Positions 21,005 through 34,220 of a DNA stretch of 64,000 bases are shown piece after piece (the stretch's first letter is position 1; every line of letters begins with the position of its first letter). This DNA is from Pseudomonas mediterranea CFBP 5447 (lineage in GTDB: Bacteria > Pseudomonadota > Gammaproteobacteria > Pseudomonadales > Pseudomonadaceae). The notes under the pieces were generated by a model. That model did no database searches and was not told where the DNA came from. It saw nothing but the letters and a program-made list of their open reading frames with translations. Location: assembly GCF_000774145.1 (NCBI RefSeq), contig NZ_KN322981.1:62001-126000 (forward strand), read 5' to 3'. The position numbers and the translations under genes were made by a program.

Positions 21005-21655
21005 GTGGCCCGTTCCAAGACTAGCCAGAACTGGCTCAAAGAACATTTCAACGATCCATACGTCAAAATGGCGCAGAAGGACGGCTATCGCTCTCGTGCC
21101 AGCTATAAATTGCTGGAGATCCAGGAAAAGGATCGCTTGATCCGTCCCGGCATGACCGTGATCGACCTCGGCGCCGCGCCGGGCGGGTGGTCCCAGGTGA
21201 CCAGTCGTCTGATTGGTGGTCAAGGACGATTGATCGCTTCCGACATCCTGGAAATGGACAGCATCCCCGATGTGACCTTCATCCAGGGCGATTTCACGGA
21301 AGACGCCGTCCTGGCAAAAATCCTGGAGGCCGTCGGAAATACGCAGGTTGACCTTGTGATTTCCGATATGGCCCCCAATATGAGTGGATTAGCGGCTGTC
21401 GACATGCCTCGTGCAATGTTTCTCAGCGAACTGGCCCTGGATCTTGCTGGGCGGGTTTTGCGTCCGGGCGGTGATTTTCTGATCAAGGTCTTCCAGGGTG
21501 AAGGCTTCGACGAATACCACAAGGGCATCCGCAAACTGTTCGACAAGGTGCAGATGCGCAAGCCGTTGTCGTCCCGTGACCGCTCCCGCGAGCAGTATCT
21601 GTTGGCGCGCGGCTTTCGCGGAGGGGAAGGTTCGGGCAGTGATGAGCGTCTTTGA
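21005..21655 (+). CDS. rlmE: 23S rRNA 2'-O-ribose U2552 methyltransferase
   Basis: A 216-residue FtsJ/RrmJ protein. The SAM motif is [13 protein letters not shown], with the catalytic-tetrad context [11 protein letters not shown] (Lys), [10 protein letters not shown] (Asp) and [10 protein letters not shown] (Lys). It methylates U2552 in the A loop of 23S rRNA and is heat-inducible in E. coli. The start is GTG 21005 ([10 protein letters not shown]), the conserved beginning. It lies upstream of ftsH as in E. coli; a short hairpin at its stop followed by a T8 run may reduce readthrough. Confidence 0.96.
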   Translation: MARSKTSQNWLKEHFNDPYVKMAQKDGYRSRASYKLLEIQEKDRLIRPGMTVIDLGAAPGGWSQVTSRLIGGQGRLIASDILEMDSIPDVTFIQGDFTEDAVLAKILEAVGNTQVDLVISDMAPNMSGLAAVDMPRAMFLSELALDLAGRVLRPGGDFLIKVFQGEGFDEYHKGIRKLFDKVQMRKPLSSRDRSREQYLLARGFRGGEGSGSDERL

Positions 21656-21837
21656 AAGACGGTGATAGTTTTTTTTGTTTCGCCTTGCAAACGCCGTGTA
21701 ACGACAATGACGCGGCCAGGTTTCACAAAGGGTTACAGACGGCGCCTGCCAGAGTCGTAGGTAATGTAGTAAGTTAGGCCGGTGAATATCATGCGAAGCT
21801 CGCGCCGATAGCGGGGCCAGCTTCAGAGGGTAGTTAA

Positions 21838-23757
<1,920 letters not shown>

Positions 23758-23765
23758 GGCTTGAA

Positions 23766-24617
23766 ATGACTTCTGTTCAGTCCCCGACCCGGTTGCCTTG
23801 TGGCAACCGGGTTCTTGATTTGGCCCATGTGCATGTCATGGGCATCCTCAATGTCACTCCCGATTCCTTTTCCGATGGTGGCCGGTTTGGTCAGCTCGAT
23901 GCCGCGCTGCGGCATGCCGAGGCCATGGTGGCGGCCGGTGCGACGCTGATCGATGTCGGCGGCGAGTCGACCCGGCCGGGCGCGCGGGCTGTCTCGCCTG
24001 TCGAGGAGCTGGAAAGAGTGGCTCCAGTGGTCGAGCGTATACACCGCGAACTGGATGTCATAATCTCGGTCGATACGTCCACGCCGGCGGTCATGCGTGA
24101 AACGGCTCGCTTGGGAGCGGGCTTGATCAACGATGTCCGCTCCCTGCAGCGCGATGGAGCCCTGGATGCCGCGGCGGCTACCGGGTTACCGGTGTGTCTG
24201 ATGCATATGCTCGGCGAGCCGGGGACCATGCAGAACGACCCCCGCTATGACGATGTAACCAGGGAAGTCGGCGAGTTCCTGGCCGAACGCATGAATCAGT
24301 GCGCGCTGGCGGGTATTCCTGCCGAGCGGGTGCTGCTGGATCCCGGTTTCGGCTTTGCCAAGACCCTGGATCATAATCTGAGCCTGTTCAAGCATATGGA
24401 CGCCTTGCATGCCCTGGGTCGACCGCTGTTGGTCGGGGTTTCGCGAAAAAGCATGATAGGCAATGCCTTGGGGCGTCCGGTGGGCGAGCGGTTGTATGGC
24501 GGCCTCGCTCTAGCGGCCCTGGCTATTACAAAAGGTGCGCGCATATTACGTGTGCACGATGTGACCGAAACGATGGATGTCGTGCGGATGATCGCAGCGG
24601 TAGATTCAGCCGAATAA
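23766..24617 (+). CDS. folP: Dihydropteroate synthase
   Basis: A 283-residue TIM-barrel enzyme. Signatures are [16 protein letters not shown] (pterin and pyrophosphate binding), [11 protein letters not shown], and [11 protein letters not shown] near the C-terminal half. It joins p-aminobenzoate to the pterin pyrophosphate in folate synthesis and is the sulfonamide target. It lies between ftsH and glmM, as in E. coli. Confidence 0.97.
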   Translation: MTSVQSPTRLPCGNRVLDLAHVHVMGILNVTPDSFSDGGRFGQLDAALRHAEAMVAAGATLIDVGGESTRPGARAVSPVEELERVAPVVERIHRELDVIISVDTSTPAVMRETARLGAGLINDVRSLQRDGALDAAAATGLPVCLMHMLGEPGTMQNDPRYDDVTREVGEFLAERMNQCALAGIPAERVLLDPGFGFAKTLDHNLSLFKHMDALHALGRPLLVGVSRKSMIGNALGRPVGERLYGGLALAALAITKGARILRVHDVTETMDVVRMIAAVDSAE

Positions 24618-24633
24618 GAATGACGGAGCACTT

Positions 24634-25971
24634 ATGAGCAAGAAATATTTTGGCACCGACGGCATCCGTGGTCGGGTCGGCGAATACCCTATTACCCCTG
24701 ATTTCATGCTCAAGCTCGGTTGGGCTGCCGGCATGGCGTTCCGCAAGATGGGCGCCTGCAAGGTGCTGGTCGGCAAGGACACGCGAATTTCCGGCTATAT
24801 GTTCGAGTCGGCTCTCGAAGCCGGCCTGACCTCGGCGGGCGCCGATGTGATGTTGCTGGGGCCGATGCCGACGCCAGCCATCGCCTACCTGACGCGCACC
24901 TTCCATGCGCAGGCGGGTATCGTGATCAGCGCTTCCCATAACCCCCATGATGACAACGGCATCAAGTTTTTCTCCGGCAAGGGCACCAAGTTGCCTGACG
25001 AAGTCGAGCTGATGATCGAAGAGCTGCTGGATACGCCGATGACGGTGGTTGAGTCGAGCAAGATCGGCAAGGTATCGCGGATCAACGACGCCTCGGGTCG
25101 CTATATCGAATTCTGCAAAGGCAGTGTGCCGACCGGCACCAGCTTCGAGGGGTTGAAAATAGTCGTCGATTGCGCCCACGGTGCAACCTATAAAGTCGCA
25201 CCGAGTGTATTTCGCGAATTGGGCGCCGAGGTGGTGGTGCTGTCCGCCCAGCCTAACGGGCTGAACATCAACCACAACTGTGGTTCCACCCATACCGATG
25301 CGTTGCAGGCGGCGGTCCTGGCCGAACAGGCCGATCTCGGGATCGCCTTCGATGGCGACGGTGACCGGGTCCTGATGGTGGATCACACCGGGACGGTAGT
25401 TGATGGCGATGAGCTGCTGTTCATCATCGCCCGGGATCTGCATGAGCGCGGCAAGCTGCAGGGTGGTGTAGTCGGCACGCTGATGAGCAACCTCGGGCTC
25501 GAGCTGGCGCTTGCGGACCTGGATATCCCATTCGTGCGGGCCAATGTGGGTGACCGCTATGTCATCTCGGAGCTGCTGGAGCGCAACTGGGTCATCGGGG
25601 GCGAGAACTCCGGGCACATCGTGTGCTTCGATCACACCACCACCGGTGATGCGATCATTGCTGCATTGCAGGTACTGATGGCGCTCAAGGCCCGCAACGA
25701 GAGCCTCGGGCTGTCACGTCAGGCGTTGCGCAAGTGTCCGCAGGTGCTGATCAATGTGCGTTTCGGCGGCGGGGCGAACCCCATCGAGCACGTCACGGTC
25801 CAGCAAGCCAGCGAGCGGGTGACCCAGGCGATGGCGGGGCGTGGACGGGTGTTGCTGCGCAAGTCCGGCACGGAGCCCCTGGTGCGTGTCATGGTCGAAG
25901 GCGAGGACGAAGCCCAGGTTCGCGGTTATGCCGAAGAACTGGCGAAGCTTGTTACTGAAGTTTCTGCCTGA
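24634..25971 (+). CDS. glmM: Phosphoglucosamine mutase
   Basis: A 445-residue alpha-D-phosphohexomutase. The active-site Ser is in [16 protein letters not shown], the metal loop is [12 protein letters not shown], the sugar-binding loop is GGENSGHI, and the phosphate loop is [12 protein letters not shown]. It converts glucosamine-6-phosphate to glucosamine-1-phosphate for UDP-GlcNAc. It is 16 bp behind folP in the conserved ftsH-folP-glmM order. Confidence 0.97.
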   Translation: MSKKYFGTDGIRGRVGEYPITPDFMLKLGWAAGMAFRKMGACKVLVGKDTRISGYMFESALEAGLTSAGADVMLLGPMPTPAIAYLTRTFHAQAGIVISASHNPHDDNGIKFFSGKGTKLPDEVELMIEELLDTPMTVVESSKIGKVSRINDASGRYIEFCKGSVPTGTSFEGLKIVVDCAHGATYKVAPSVFRELGAEVVVLSAQPNGLNINHNCGSTHTDALQAAVLAEQADLGIAFDGDGDRVLMVDHTGTVVDGDELLFIIARDLHERGKLQGGVVGTLMSNLGLELALADLDIPFVRANVGDRYVISELLERNWVIGGENSGHIVCFDHTTTGDAIIAALQVLMALKARNESLGLSRQALRKCPQVLINVRFGGGANPIEHVTVQQASERVTQAMAGRGRVLLRKSGTEPLVRVMVEGEDEAQVRGYAEELAKLVTEVSA

Positions 25972-26037
25972 ATTCGGCTTGCCAGTCATGAAACGGTTGG
26001 GTAACATCTGCGCCCACTTTGACCGACGAGGTACAGC

Positions 26038-26793
26038 ATGCGTCGCCCTATGGTAGCTGGTAACTGGAAGATGCACGGTACCCGCGCCAGCGTCGCTGAG
26101 CTGATCAATGGCCTTCGTCATCTGGCCTTGCCGAGCGGTGTTGATGTCGCGGTATTCCCGCCTTGCTTGTATATCAATCAAGTGATTGATGGCTTGAAGG
26201 GCAAGTCGATTTCGGTCGGCGCGCAGAATTCTGCGGTGGAATCCATGCAAGGTGCGCTGACCGGTGAAATTGCGCCAAGTCAGTTGGTGGATGCAGGGTG
26301 TTCCCTGGTTCTTGTCGGGCACTCCGAGCGCCGCATGATCATGGGTGAGCAGGACAAGACCCTGATTCGCAAGTTTGCAGCGGCTCAGGCCTGCGGTCTG
26401 GTTCCGGTGTTGTGCGTAGGGGAAACCCTCGAGCAGCGTGAAGCCGGCAAGACCCTTGAGGTTGTCGGGCGTCAGCTGGGCAGCATCATCGAGGACCTGG
26501 GTGTCGGTGCTTTTGCAAAGGCAGTCATAGCTTACGAGCCGGTCTGGGCCATTGGTACCGGGCTGACTGCTTCGCCGCAACAAGCGCAGGATGTGCACGC
26601 CGCCATCCGCGCCCAGTTGGCGGCAGAGAATTCTGAAGTGGCACGAGGTGTGCGGCTTCTATACGGCGGCAGCGTGAAGGCGGCCAATGCGGTCGAACTG
26701 TTCGGCATGCCGGATATCGATGGGGGGCTCATTGGTGGAGCGTCCCTGAATGCAGATGAGTTCGGTGCGATCTGTCGCGCCGCGGGAAACTGA
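26038..26793 (+). CDS. tpiA: Triosephosphate isomerase
   Basis: A 251-residue TIM barrel: GNWKMHGT (Lys active site), VLVGHSERR (His electrophile), and [13 protein letters not shown] with the catalytic Glu, then loop [11 protein letters not shown]. It interconverts dihydroxyacetone phosphate and glyceraldehyde-3-phosphate. It is 66 bp after glmM; secG begins 4 bp after its stop. Confidence 0.97.
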   Translation: MRRPMVAGNWKMHGTRASVAELINGLRHLALPSGVDVAVFPPCLYINQVIDGLKGKSISVGAQNSAVESMQGALTGEIAPSQLVDAGCSLVLVGHSERRMIMGEQDKTLIRKFAAAQACGLVPVLCVGETLEQREAGKTLEVVGRQLGSIIEDLGVGAFAKAVIAYEPVWAIGTGLTASPQQAQDVHAAIRAQLAAENSEVARGVRLLYGGSVKAANAVELFGMPDIDGGLIGGASLNADEFGAICRAAGN

Positions 26794-26797
26794 AAAA

Positions 26798-27181
26798 ATG
26801 CTGGAAACAGTCGTAGTCGTTTTTCATCTGCTGGGTGCATTGGGCGTAGTGGCTCTGGTATTGCTGCAGCAGGGTAAAGGTGCGGATGCTGGTGCGTCTT
26901 TCGGTGCAGGTGCTTCAAATACTGTATTCGGAAGCCAAGGTTCCTCTACCTTTCTTAGTAAGTTTACTGCTATACTTGCCGCCGGTTTCTTCATGACCAG
27001 CTTAGGGTTAGGTTACTTTGCTAAAGAGAAAGCTCATGAGCTGACTCAAGTAGGTTTGCCAAGCCCGGCGGTGTTGGAAGCGCCAAAGCAACAACCGGCT
27101 TCTGATGATGTCCCGGTGCTTCAAGAGCAAAAGTCGGCCAGCCCGGCGACTGACGTACCTCCAGCTCAAGAGCAGAAGTAA
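26798..27181 (+). CDS. secG: Preprotein translocase subunit SecG
   Basis: A 127-residue SecG with two membrane segments (about 3-22 and 52-70). [21 protein letters not shown] lies between them in two parts, [11 protein letters not shown] and [10 protein letters not shown]. The Pro/Gln/Ser-rich C-terminal tail is longer than in E. coli. It supports SecYEG translocation. It is followed by tRNA-Leu and tRNA-fMet, the standard order. Confidence 0.96.
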   Translation: MLETVVVVFHLLGALGVVALVLLQQGKGADAGASFGAGASNTVFGSQGSSTFLSKFTAILAAGFFMTSLGLGYFAKEKAHELTQVGLPSPAVLEAPKQQPASDDVPVLQEQKSASPATDVPPAQEQK

Positions 27182-27203
27182 GAAGGTTTCAAACGCTGTA
27201 TTT

Positions 27204-27289
27204 GCCGAGGTGGTGGAATTGGTAGACACGCAACCTTGAGGTGGTTGTGCCCATAGGGTGTAGGGGTTCGAGTCCCCTTCTCGGTACCA
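27204..27289 (+). tRNA. tRNA-Leu (anticodon GAG)
   Basis: An 86-nt class II tRNA with a long variable arm. The anticodon stem CAACC/GGTTG encloses the loop TTGAGGT, giving GAG. The T-arm is GGGGTTCGAGTCCCC and CCA is encoded at 27287-27289. It sits between secG and tRNA-fMet. Confidence 0.97.
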
Positions 27290-27302
27290 ATTGAATCAGG
27301 AG

Positions 27303-27325
27303 AGCCCGCAATAGCGGGCTTTCTT
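27303..27325 (+). terminator. Terminator-like hairpin after tRNA-Leu
   Basis: AGCCCGC-AATA-GCGGGCT followed by TTCTT. It separates tRNA-Leu from tRNA-fMet. Confidence 0.75.
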
Positions 27326-27388
27326 GTAGGTGGAAGGGTTACATTGACCCTGTAAAGGATCGGTCGTATACTTCCGCCCCAGCTTTGT

Positions 27389-27465
<77 letters not shown>

Positions 27466-27473
27466 GTTTTAGG

Positions 27474-27494
27474 GCCCCTTCCAAGGGGCTTTTT
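27474..27494 (+). terminator. Terminator after tRNA-fMet
   Basis: GCCCCTT-CC-AAGGGGC followed by a T5 tract, directly behind the tRNA. Confidence 0.88.
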
Positions 27495-27540
27495 GTTAGC
27501 TGGACACTTTATAACGCCGCTGTTCAACGGCGTTTCAGGG

Positions 27541-27565
27541 ATGGGCGATTCGCCCATTTTTTTTT
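27541..27565 (+). terminator. Second terminator before rimP
   Basis: ATGGGCGA-T-TCGCCCAT followed by a run of nine Ts. An additional AACGCCG/CGGCGTT hairpin lies at 27512-27535. Transcription from the tRNA into rimP would have to pass three hairpins, so rimP probably depends on its own promoter or on antitermination. Confidence 0.85.
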
Positions 27566-27604
27566 ATTTGCACAGCATGCACAAACATGCACGAGGGGGT
27601 TCAG

Positions 27605-28063
27605 GTGTCGAGCAAGCTAGAACAGTTGCAGGCCTTGTTGGCCCCGGTGGTCGTGGCCCTTGGCTATGAATGCTGGGGTATTGAGTTTTCGGCTCAAGGT
27701 CGCCACTCACTGTTGCGCGTTTATATCGATAAGGAAGGCGGCGTGTTGGTGGATGATTGCGCCATCGTCAGCCGTCAGATCAGCGGTGTGCTGGATGTTG
27801 AAGATCCGATCAGCACCGAATACACCCTTGAGGTTTCCTCGCCCGGCATGGAGCGCCCACTGTTCAACCTTGAACAGTTCGCTTCGTTTGCCGGTGAACA
27901 AGTGAAGATCAAGCTGCGCTCGCCCTTCGAGGGTCGACGCAACTTTCAAGGCCTTCTGCGCGGTGTAGAAGAGCAGGATGTCGTGGTGCAGGTAGATGAC
28001 CATGAGTTCCTGTTGCCGATCGATATGATCGACAAGGCCAACATTATTCCCAGTTTTGACTGA
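27605..28063 (+). CDS. rimP: Ribosome maturation factor RimP
   Basis: A 152-residue RimP/YhbC with [40 protein letters not shown] and [14 protein letters not shown]. It is needed for maturation of the 30S subunit. GTG 27605 is chosen because GAGGGGG stands at the right distance and the family starts SSKLEQLQ; an in-frame ATG at 27587 would extend it by six residues. It heads the rimP-nusA-infB-rbfA-truB-rpsO-pnp series. Confidence 0.96.
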   Translation: MSSKLEQLQALLAPVVVALGYECWGIEFSAQGRHSLLRVYIDKEGGVLVDDCAIVSRQISGVLDVEDPISTEYTLEVSSPGMERPLFNLEQFASFAGEQVKIKLRSPFEGRRNFQGLLRGVEEQDVVVQVDDHEFLLPIDMIDKANIIPSFD

Positions 28064-28122
28064 TACGTGCCAGATACTGCGGATCCCGCGGATCCAATGG
28101 CTTGCGAAAGGCGAGGCGTACG

Positions 28123-29604
28123 ATGAGCAAAGAAGTACTGCTGGTTGTTGAGTCGGTATCCAATGAAAAGGGCGTACCGGCTAACGTTATTTTTGAAGCG
28201 CTGGAGCTGGCTCTGGCCACTGCTACCAAGAAGCGGTTTGAAGACGAAGTTGATTTGCGTGTGGAAATCAACCGCCACACTGGTTCCTATGAGACCTTCC
28301 GTCGCTGGACGGTAGTAGAGGAAGCCGACCTGGATGATCCGGCTATCGAAACCTGGCCGAGCAAGGTTGCGGAAACGCACCCTGGTGCCAAGGTCGGTGA
28401 TGTCGTCGAAGAAAAGATCGAGTCCATCGAATTTGGTCGCATCGCTGCACAGACTGCCAAGCAGGTCATCGTGCAGAAGGTCCGCGAAGCCGAGCGCGCG
28501 CAAGTGGTTGACGCTTATCGCGAGAAGCTGGGTGAGATCATCTCCGGTACCGTGAAAAAGGTCACCCGCGACAACGTGATCGTCGACCTGGGCAACAACG
28601 CCGAGGCGCTGTTGGCTCGTGAAGACATCATTTCTCGCGAAACCTTCCGGGTGGGCGTGCGACTGCGTGCGCTGCTCAAGGAAATCCGCACCGAGAACCG
28701 CGGCCCGCAGCTGATCCTGTCGCGTACCGCGCCGGAAATGCTGATCGAGCTGTTCCGCATCGAAGTGCCGGAAATCGCCGAAGGCCTGATCGAAGTCATG
28801 GCTGCTTCCCGTGATCCGGGATCGCGTGCCAAGATCGCGGTCCGCTCCAAGGACAAGCGTATCGACCCGCAAGGTGCCTGTATCGGCATGCGCGGTTCGC
28901 GTGTCCAGGCCGTATCCGGCGAGCTGGGCGGTGAGCGTGTGGACATCGTTCTCTGGGACGATAACCCGGCTCAGTTCGTGATCAACGCAATGTCGCCAGC
29001 AGAAGTGGCGGCCATTATCGTTGACGAAGATGCCCATGCCATGGACATCGCCGTTGGCGCAGACAATCTGGCTCAGGCCATCGGCCGCGGTGGTCAGAAC
29101 GTGCGTCTGGCCAGCCAGTTGACTGGCTGGACCCTGAACGTGATGACCGAATCGGACATCCAGGCCAAGCAGCAAGCTGAAACCGGTGACATCCTGCGCA
29201 ACTTTATCGAAGAGCTCGAAGTCGATGAGGAACTGGCGCAGGTACTGGTGGATGAAGGCTTTACCAGCCTGGAAGAGATTGCCTACGTGCCGGTGGAGGA
29301 GATGCTCAACATCGACGGCTTTGACGAAGATATCGTCAACGAGCTTCGTGCTCGGGCCAAGGATCGTTTGTTGACCAAAGCCATCGCTACTGAGGAAAAG
29401 CTGGCAGACGCCCATCCGGCCGAAGACCTGCTCTCGCTTGAGGGTATGGACAAGGATTTGGCGATGGAACTGGCGGTGCGCGGCGTCATTACCCGCGAAG
29501 ACCTGGCCGAGCAGTCTATTGACGACCTGCTCGACATCGACGGCATTGACGATGATCGTGCCGGCAAGTTGATCATGGCCGCCCGAGCCCACTGGTTCGA
29601 GTAA
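28123..29604 (+). CDS. nusA: Transcription termination/antitermination factor NusA
   Basis: A 493-residue NusA with an N-terminal RNA polymerase-binding domain, S1 (about 135-200, [21 protein letters not shown]), KH1 and KH2 ([33 protein letters not shown]), and two C-terminal acidic repeats (about 360-490). It affects pausing, termination and rRNA antitermination. I used ATG 28123 ([17 protein letters not shown]); an upstream in-frame ATG at 28102 lacks family support. Confidence 0.97.
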   Translation: MSKEVLLVVESVSNEKGVPANVIFEALELALATATKKRFEDEVDLRVEINRHTGSYETFRRWTVVEEADLDDPAIETWPSKVAETHPGAKVGDVVEEKIESIEFGRIAAQTAKQVIVQKVREAERAQVVDAYREKLGEIISGTVKKVTRDNVIVDLGNNAEALLAREDIISRETFRVGVRLRALLKEIRTENRGPQLILSRTAPEMLIELFRIEVPEIAEGLIEVMAASRDPGSRAKIAVRSKDKRIDPQGACIGMRGSRVQAVSGELGGERVDIVLWDDNPAQFVINAMSPAEVAAIIVDEDAHAMDIAVGADNLAQAIGRGGQNVRLASQLTGWTLNVMTESDIQAKQQAETGDILRNFIEELEVDEELAQVLVDEGFTSLEEIAYVPVEEMLNIDGFDEDIVNELRARAKDRLLTKAIATEEKLADAHPAEDLLSLEGMDKDLAMELAVRGVITREDLAEQSIDDLLDIDGIDDDRAGKLIMAARAHWFE

Positions 29605-29631
29605 TTAGGCGCGGCCTGAGGAGAGAAGTGC

Positions 29632-32157
29632 ATGACGCAAGTCACGGTGAAACAACTGGCCGATGAGGTCAAAACACCGGTAGAGCGCCTGTTGCAGCAG
29701 ATGCGTGAGGCAGGTCTGCCGCACACCGCCGCCGAGGAACATGTGACCGACAGTGAGAAGCAGTCCCTGCTGACCCACTTGAAGAGCAGTCACAAGGCGA
29801 AAGTGGAAGAACCGCGCAAGATCACTCTGCAGCGTAAAACCACCAGCACCCTGCGTGTTGCCGGTAGCAAAAGCATCAGCGTAGAAGTACGCAAGAAGAA
29901 AGTTTTCGTGCAGCGCAGCCCGGAAGAAATCGAAGCCGAGCGCAAGCGCGAACTGGATGAACGTCGCGCAGTAGAAAATGCCGCGCGCCAGAAGGCTGAA
30001 GAAGAAGCCAAGCGCCGCGCCGAAGAAGAAGCGCGTCGTCAGTCTGCCGCAGCCGCTGCGCAACCTGCCCCGGTAGAAGCCGTCGCGGCGCCTGCCCCGG
30101 TGGTTGAGCCTGTGCGTGAAAGCGCGCCGGTCCTGGAGGCAGTACCTGCTCCTGTGGCTGATCGCAAGCGCGACGAACCGCGTCGTCCGGACAAGCCTCG
30201 TGCCGACGAAAACCGTCGTGGCGGTGGCGATGGCGAGCGCAAGAACGCTCCACATCGTGCTTCGGTCAAGGAAAAGGCGCCGGCACCACGCGTCGCTCCA
30301 CGCACCACCGACGAAGAAAGCGATGGCTTCCGTCGTGGCGGTCGCGGCAAGGCCAAGCTGAAGAAGCGCAACGCCCACGGTTTCCAGAGCCCGACCGGCC
30401 CTGTCGTGCGTGAAGTGAAGATCGGCGAGACCATCACTGTGGGCGATCTGGCCCAGCAGATGTCGGTCAAGGCTGCCGAGATCATCAAGTTCATGTTCAA
30501 GCTGGGTACCCCGGCCACCATCAACCAGGTACTGGATCAGGAAACTGCCCAACTGGTTGCCGAAGAGCTGGGCCACAAAGTGACCCTGATCAGCGACACC
30601 GCCCTGGAAGATTCCCTGGCCGAGTCCCTGAAATTCGAAGGTGAAGCGGTTCCTCGTGCGCCGGTCGTGACCGTCATGGGCCACGTCGACCACGGTAAGA
30701 CCTCGCTGCTCGACTACATCCGTCGCGCCAAGGTAGCGGCTGGCGAAGCCGGCGGTATCACCCAGCACATCGGTGCGTACCACGTTGAAACCGATCGTGG
30801 CATGGTCACCTTCCTCGATACCCCGGGTCACGCCGCGTTTACCGCCATGCGTGCCCGTGGTGCCAAGGCGACCGACATCGTGATCCTGGTGGTTGCGGCC
30901 GACGACGGCGTGATGCCACAGACCGTCGAAGCCGTTCAGCATGCCCAGGCAGCTGGCGTGCCGCTGGTGGTGGCGGTGAACAAGATCGACAAGCCGGGCG
31001 CCGATCTCGATCGCATCCGCAGCGAGCTGTCGGTTCACGGCGTGACCTCGGAAGATTGGGGTGGCGACACTCCATTCGTACCGGTTTCGGCGAAGATGGG
31101 TACCGGCGTCGACGAATTGCTCGAAGCGGTATTGCTGCAGGCCGAAGTGCTCGAACTGACCGCCACCCCATCGGCCCCTGGTCGTGGTGTCGTGGTTGAA
31201 TCGCGCCTGGACAAGGGCCGCGGTCCGGTGGCCACGGTCCTGGTTCAGGACGGTACGCTGCGTCAGGGCGACATGGTGCTGGTCGGTTCGAACTATGGTC
31301 GCGTTCGCGCCATGCTCGACGAGAACGGCAAGCCGATCAAGGAAGCCGGTCCGGCTATCCCGGTCGAGATCCTCGGCCTGGACGGTACGCCGGACGCCGG
31401 TGACGAGATGAGCGTTGTGGCTGACGAGAAGAAAGCCCGTGAAGTGGCTCTGTTCCGTCAAGGCAAGTTCCGCGAAGTCAAACTGGCTCGCGCTCATGCC
31501 GGCAAGCTGGAAAACATCTTCGAGAACATGGGCCAGGAAGAGAAGAAGACGCTCAACATCGTCCTCAAATCCGACGTCCGTGGTTCGCTGGAAGCCTTGC
31601 AGGGCGCTCTGAACGGCCTGGGCAACGACGAAGTGCAAGTGCGTGTGGTCGGCGGTGGCGTCGGTGGTATCACCGAAAGCGACGCCAACCTGGCACTGGC
31701 TTCCAATGCGGTACTGTTCGGCTTCAACGTGCGTGCCGATGCCGGTGCGCGCAAGATCGTCGAGCAGGAAGGTCTGGATATGCGTTACTACAACGTGATC
31801 TACGACATCATCGAAGACGTCAAGAAGGCCCTGACCGGTATGTTGGGCAGCGACGTGCGGGAGAACATCCTGGGCGTGGCCGAAGTTCGTGACGTGTTCC
31901 GCTCGCCGAAGTTCGGTGCGATCGCTGGTTGCATGGTGATCGAAGGTGTCGTTCACCGTAACCGTCCGATCCGTGTACTGCGTGAAGACATCGTGATCTT
32001 CGAAGGCGAGCTGGAATCCCTGCGTCGCTTCAAGGATGACGCTTCCGAAGTACGTGCCGGCATGGAATGCGGTATCGGCGTCAAGAGTTACAACGACGTC
32101 AAGGTCGGCGACAAGATCGAAGTCTTCGAGAAGGTCCAGGTTGCTCGCAGCCTCTGA
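29632..32157 (+). CDS. infB: Translation initiation factor IF-2
   Basis: An 841-residue GTPase. It has an N-terminal IF2N domain (about 1-50), then a charged Lys/Arg/Glu/Ala-rich linker (about 60-250) and a second IF2N domain. The G domain has G1 GHVDHGKTS near residue 350, G3 DTPGHAAF and G4 NKID. C-terminal domains bind fMet-tRNA. It brings initiator tRNA to the 30S subunit and promotes 50S joining. GAGGAGAG lies before the ATG. A terminator-like hairpin follows before rbfA. Confidence 0.98.
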   Translation: MTQVTVKQLADEVKTPVERLLQQMREAGLPHTAAEEHVTDSEKQSLLTHLKSSHKAKVEEPRKITLQRKTTSTLRVAGSKSISVEVRKKKVFVQRSPEEIEAERKRELDERRAVENAARQKAEEEAKRRAEEEARRQSAAAAAQPAPVEAVAAPAPVVEPVRESAPVLEAVPAPVADRKRDEPRRPDKPRADENRRGGGDGERKNAPHRASVKEKAPAPRVAPRTTDEESDGFRRGGRGKAKLKKRNAHGFQSPTGPVVREVKIGETITVGDLAQQMSVKAAEIIKFMFKLGTPATINQVLDQETAQLVAEELGHKVTLISDTALEDSLAESLKFEGEAVPRAPVVTVMGHVDHGKTSLLDYIRRAKVAAGEAGGITQHIGAYHVETDRGMVTFLDTPGHAAFTAMRARGAKATDIVILVVAADDGVMPQTVEAVQHAQAAGVPLVVAVNKIDKPGADLDRIRSELSVHGVTSEDWGGDTPFVPVSAKMGTGVDELLEAVLLQAEVLELTATPSAPGRGVVVESRLDKGRGPVATVLVQDGTLRQGDMVLVGSNYGRVRAMLDENGKPIKEAGPAIPVEILGLDGTPDAGDEMSVVADEKKAREVALFRQGKFREVKLARAHAGKLENIFENMGQEEKKTLNIVLKSDVRGSLEALQGALNGLGNDEVQVRVVGGGVGGITESDANLALASNAVLFGFNVRADAGARKIVEQEGLDMRYYNVIYDIIEDVKKALTGMLGSDVRENILGVAEVRDVFRSPKFGAIAGCMVIEGVVHRNRPIRVLREDIVIFEGELESLRRFKDDASEVRAGMECGIGVKSYNDVKVGDKIEVFEKVQVARSL

Positions 32158-32228
32158 CTCGCGCACTTCAAGAGCTGCATCGGGTAGCCGCATGAACATG
32201 CGCTGCTTCGCTGGCAGACTCTAAACGC

Positions 32229-32263
32229 AACGCCCGGTCTGGCTTTTGTCAGGCCGGGCGTTT
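32229..32263 (+). terminator. Terminator-like hairpin between infB and rbfA
   Basis: A 9-bp stem AACGCCCGG/CCGGGCGTT (32229-32237 with 32254-32262), extended inside by TCTG/CAGG-type pairs, then TTT. The short T-run suggests partial termination, since rbfA-truB normally belongs to the same operon. Confidence 0.7.
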
Positions 32264-32316
32264 GCCGCTTTCAGACCTCGCGGGTTTCACCGTGGGGCAG
32301 TAACAGGTAGCAAGAC

Positions 32317-32712
32317 ATGGCAAAAGAATATAGCCGTACCCAACGAATCGGCGATCAGATGCAGCGCGAGCTGGCCCAACTGATCCGTCGCGAAGTCAAG
32401 GACCCGCGTGTCGGCCTGGTCACCATTACCGCTGTGGAAGTCAGCCGTGACGTTGGTCATGCAAAGATTTTCATCACCGTGATGGGGCAGGACGGCGCCG
32501 ACGACGTCGCCCAGAGCATCAAGGTGCTCAATGCGGCCGCCGGTTTCCTGCGCATGCAGTTGGCCAAGGAAATGAAGCTGCGCAGCGTTCCGCAGCTGCA
32601 TTTCCATTACGACGAAAGCGTTGCCCGGGGCGCGCATCTGTCGGCGTTGATCGAGCGTGCCGTGGCTGAAGACAGTCAGCACGCGGCTGAACCCGAAGAC
32701 ACCAAGGAGTAA
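32317..32712 (+). CDS. rbfA: 30S ribosome-binding factor RbfA
   Basis: A 131-residue KH-like protein ([54 protein letters not shown]). It binds pre-30S near helix 1 of 16S rRNA and is needed in the cold. The length is typical. truB starts 3 bp after its stop. Confidence 0.97.
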   Translation: MAKEYSRTQRIGDQMQRELAQLIRREVKDPRVGLVTITAVEVSRDVGHAKIFITVMGQDGADDVAQSIKVLNAAAGFLRMQLAKEMKLRSVPQLHFHYDESVARGAHLSALIERAVAEDSQHAAEPEDTKE

Positions 32713-32715
32713 CCG

Positions 32716-33633
32716 GTGGCTCAGGTCAAACGTATCCGTCGTAACGTCAGCGGCATCATCCTGCTCGACAAGCCGTTGGGGTTCACCTCCAACGCAGCCT
32801 TGCAGAAGGTTCGCTGGCTGCTCAATGCCGAGAAGGCCGGGCATACCGGCAGCCTCGATCCGCTGGCCACCGGTGTGCTGCCGCTGTGTTTCGGCGAGGC
32901 GACCAAGTTCTCCCAATACCTGCTCGACTCCGACAAGGGTTATGAAACCCTGGCGCAACTGGGCAAGACCACCACCACGGCGGACGCCGAAGGTGAGGTT
33001 CTGCGCGAGCGCCCGGTGACCGTTGGTCAGGCTGATATCGAAGCGGTGCTGCCCGGATTTCGTGGGCAAATCAGTCAGATACCGCCGATGTACTCCGCCC
33101 TGAAGCGTGATGGGCAGCCATTGTATAAACTGGCCCGTGCAGGCGAAGTAGTGGAGCGTGAACCGCGTTCTGTTACTATTGCGCGCTTGGAATTGCTGGC
33201 CTTCGACGGTAATACTGCACGGCTCGCCGTGGATTGCAGCAAAGGCACTTATATCCGCACCCTGGTGGAGGATATTGGTGAGCAGCTCGGCTGTGGTGCG
33301 TACGTGGCAGAATTACGCCGAACCCAGGCCGGCCCTTTCACCCTGGCCCAGACGGTCACGCTGGAAGAGCTCGAAGCGGTACATGCCGAAGGCGGCAACG
33401 AAGCGGTCGATCGCTTCCTGATGCCATCGGACAGTGGCCTGCTGGACTGGCCCCTGTTGCAGTTCTCGGAGCACAGTGCATTCTACTGGCTCAATGGCCA
33501 GCCGGTGCGCGCACCGGATGCGCCGAAGTTCGGCATGGTCCGGGTACAGGATCACAATGGTCGCTTCATCGGTATCGGTGAAGTGAGCGAAGACGGGCGC
33601 ATTGCGCCGCGTCGACTGATTCGGTCGGAATGA
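32716..33633 (+). CDS. truB: tRNA pseudouridine(55) synthase
   Basis: A 305-residue enzyme. The catalytic Asp is in [22 protein letters not shown], split here as [12 protein letters not shown] and [30 protein letters not shown] and a C-terminal PUA domain follow. It forms Psi55 in the T-loop of tRNAs. The GTG start at 32716 ([20 protein letters not shown]) matches the family start and has AAGGAG just upstream. Confidence 0.97.
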   Translation: MAQVKRIRRNVSGIILLDKPLGFTSNAALQKVRWLLNAEKAGHTGSLDPLATGVLPLCFGEATKFSQYLLDSDKGYETLAQLGKTTTTADAEGEVLRERPVTVGQADIEAVLPGFRGQISQIPPMYSALKRDGQPLYKLARAGEVVEREPRSVTIARLELLAFDGNTARLAVDCSKGTYIRTLVEDIGEQLGCGAYVAELRRTQAGPFTLAQTVTLEELEAVHAEGGNEAVDRFLMPSDSGLLDWPLLQFSEHSAFYWLNGQPVRAPDAPKFGMVRVQDHNGRFIGIGEVSEDGRIAPRRLIRSE

Positions 33634-33676
33634 CCGGAACCCGCCTGTGTAACAGCAGGTGGGCGAGTGTGGCTGT

Positions 33677-33732
33677 CAACAGGCACGGTCACTACTCATT
33701 TATAGATACAGGGATCTGTCCCTGGCCTGTTG
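33677..33732 (+). promoter_or_regulatory. Structured rpsO leader
   Basis: An outer stem CAACAGGC (33677-33684) pairs with GCCTGTTG (33725-33732). Nested directly inside at the 3' side is a hairpin CAGGGA-TCTG-TCCCTG (33709-33724). A TATAGAT element at 33701-33707 could be a promoter -10 on the same stretch. S15 of E. coli represses its own translation through a leader pseudoknot; whether this structure does the same is inference. Confidence 0.5.
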
Positions 33733-33775
33733 GTGCGGTTTTCTCGGAAGCCGTACCCTATGAGAGGAAAGCCAC

Positions 33776-34045
33776 ATGGCACTCAGCGTTGAAGAAAAAG
33801 CTCAGATCGTGACCGACTACCAGCAAGCTGTTGGTGATACTGGTTCGCCAGAAGTGCAAGTTGCACTGCTGACCGCCAACATCAACAAACTGCAAGGTCA
33901 CTTCAAGGCCAACGGTAAAGATCACCACTCCCGTCGTGGTCTGATCCGCATGGTAAACCAGCGTCGTAAGCTGCTGGACTACCTCAAGGGCAAGGACGTT
34001 AATCGTTACAGCACCTTGATCGGTCGCCTGGGTCTGCGTCGCTAA
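33776..34045 (+). CDS. rpsO: 30S ribosomal protein S15
   Basis: An 89-residue S15: [18 protein letters not shown], then [18 protein letters not shown] and [21 protein letters not shown]. It is a primary binder of 16S rRNA central-domain helices. The length equals that of the E. coli protein. GAGAGGAAAG precedes the ATG. It lies between truB and pnp in the conserved order. Confidence 0.98.
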   Translation: MALSVEEKAQIVTDYQQAVGDTGSPEVQVALLTANINKLQGHFKANGKDHHSRRGLIRMVNQRRKLLDYLKGKDVNRYSTLIGRLGLRR

Positions 34046-34077
34046 TCAGCGATTGCGCTATGAGGTTGGTGGTCTGT

Positions 34078-34106
34078 CGGTTGCCGACGCTTTGCGTCGG
34101 CAACCG
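34078..34106 (+). promoter_or_regulatory. Long hairpin in the rpsO-pnp gap
   Basis: A 13-bp perfect stem CGGTTGCCGACGC/GCGTCGGCAACCG with a TTT loop. No T-tract follows, so it is a poor intrinsic terminator. In E. coli the pnp leader has an RNase III-cleaved stem used for PNPase autoregulation. This hairpin is at the equivalent place, 115 bp before pnp. Confidence 0.6.
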
Positions 34107-34220
34107 GCAGGCTCCCAGCCTCAAGTTTTATCTGGACAGTCGTTGGGCCGATTCCCCGCACTGCCCAAGAATTTCGCAAGAAGACAAGTTCCCCAAGAGC
34201 CACAAAGAAGGTAGGACACC

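Noticed and set aside
29605..32199. An 864-codon minus-strand frame opposite infB
   Set aside because: Antisense shadow of IF-2; no start context, no recognisable domains, same codon-bias effect.
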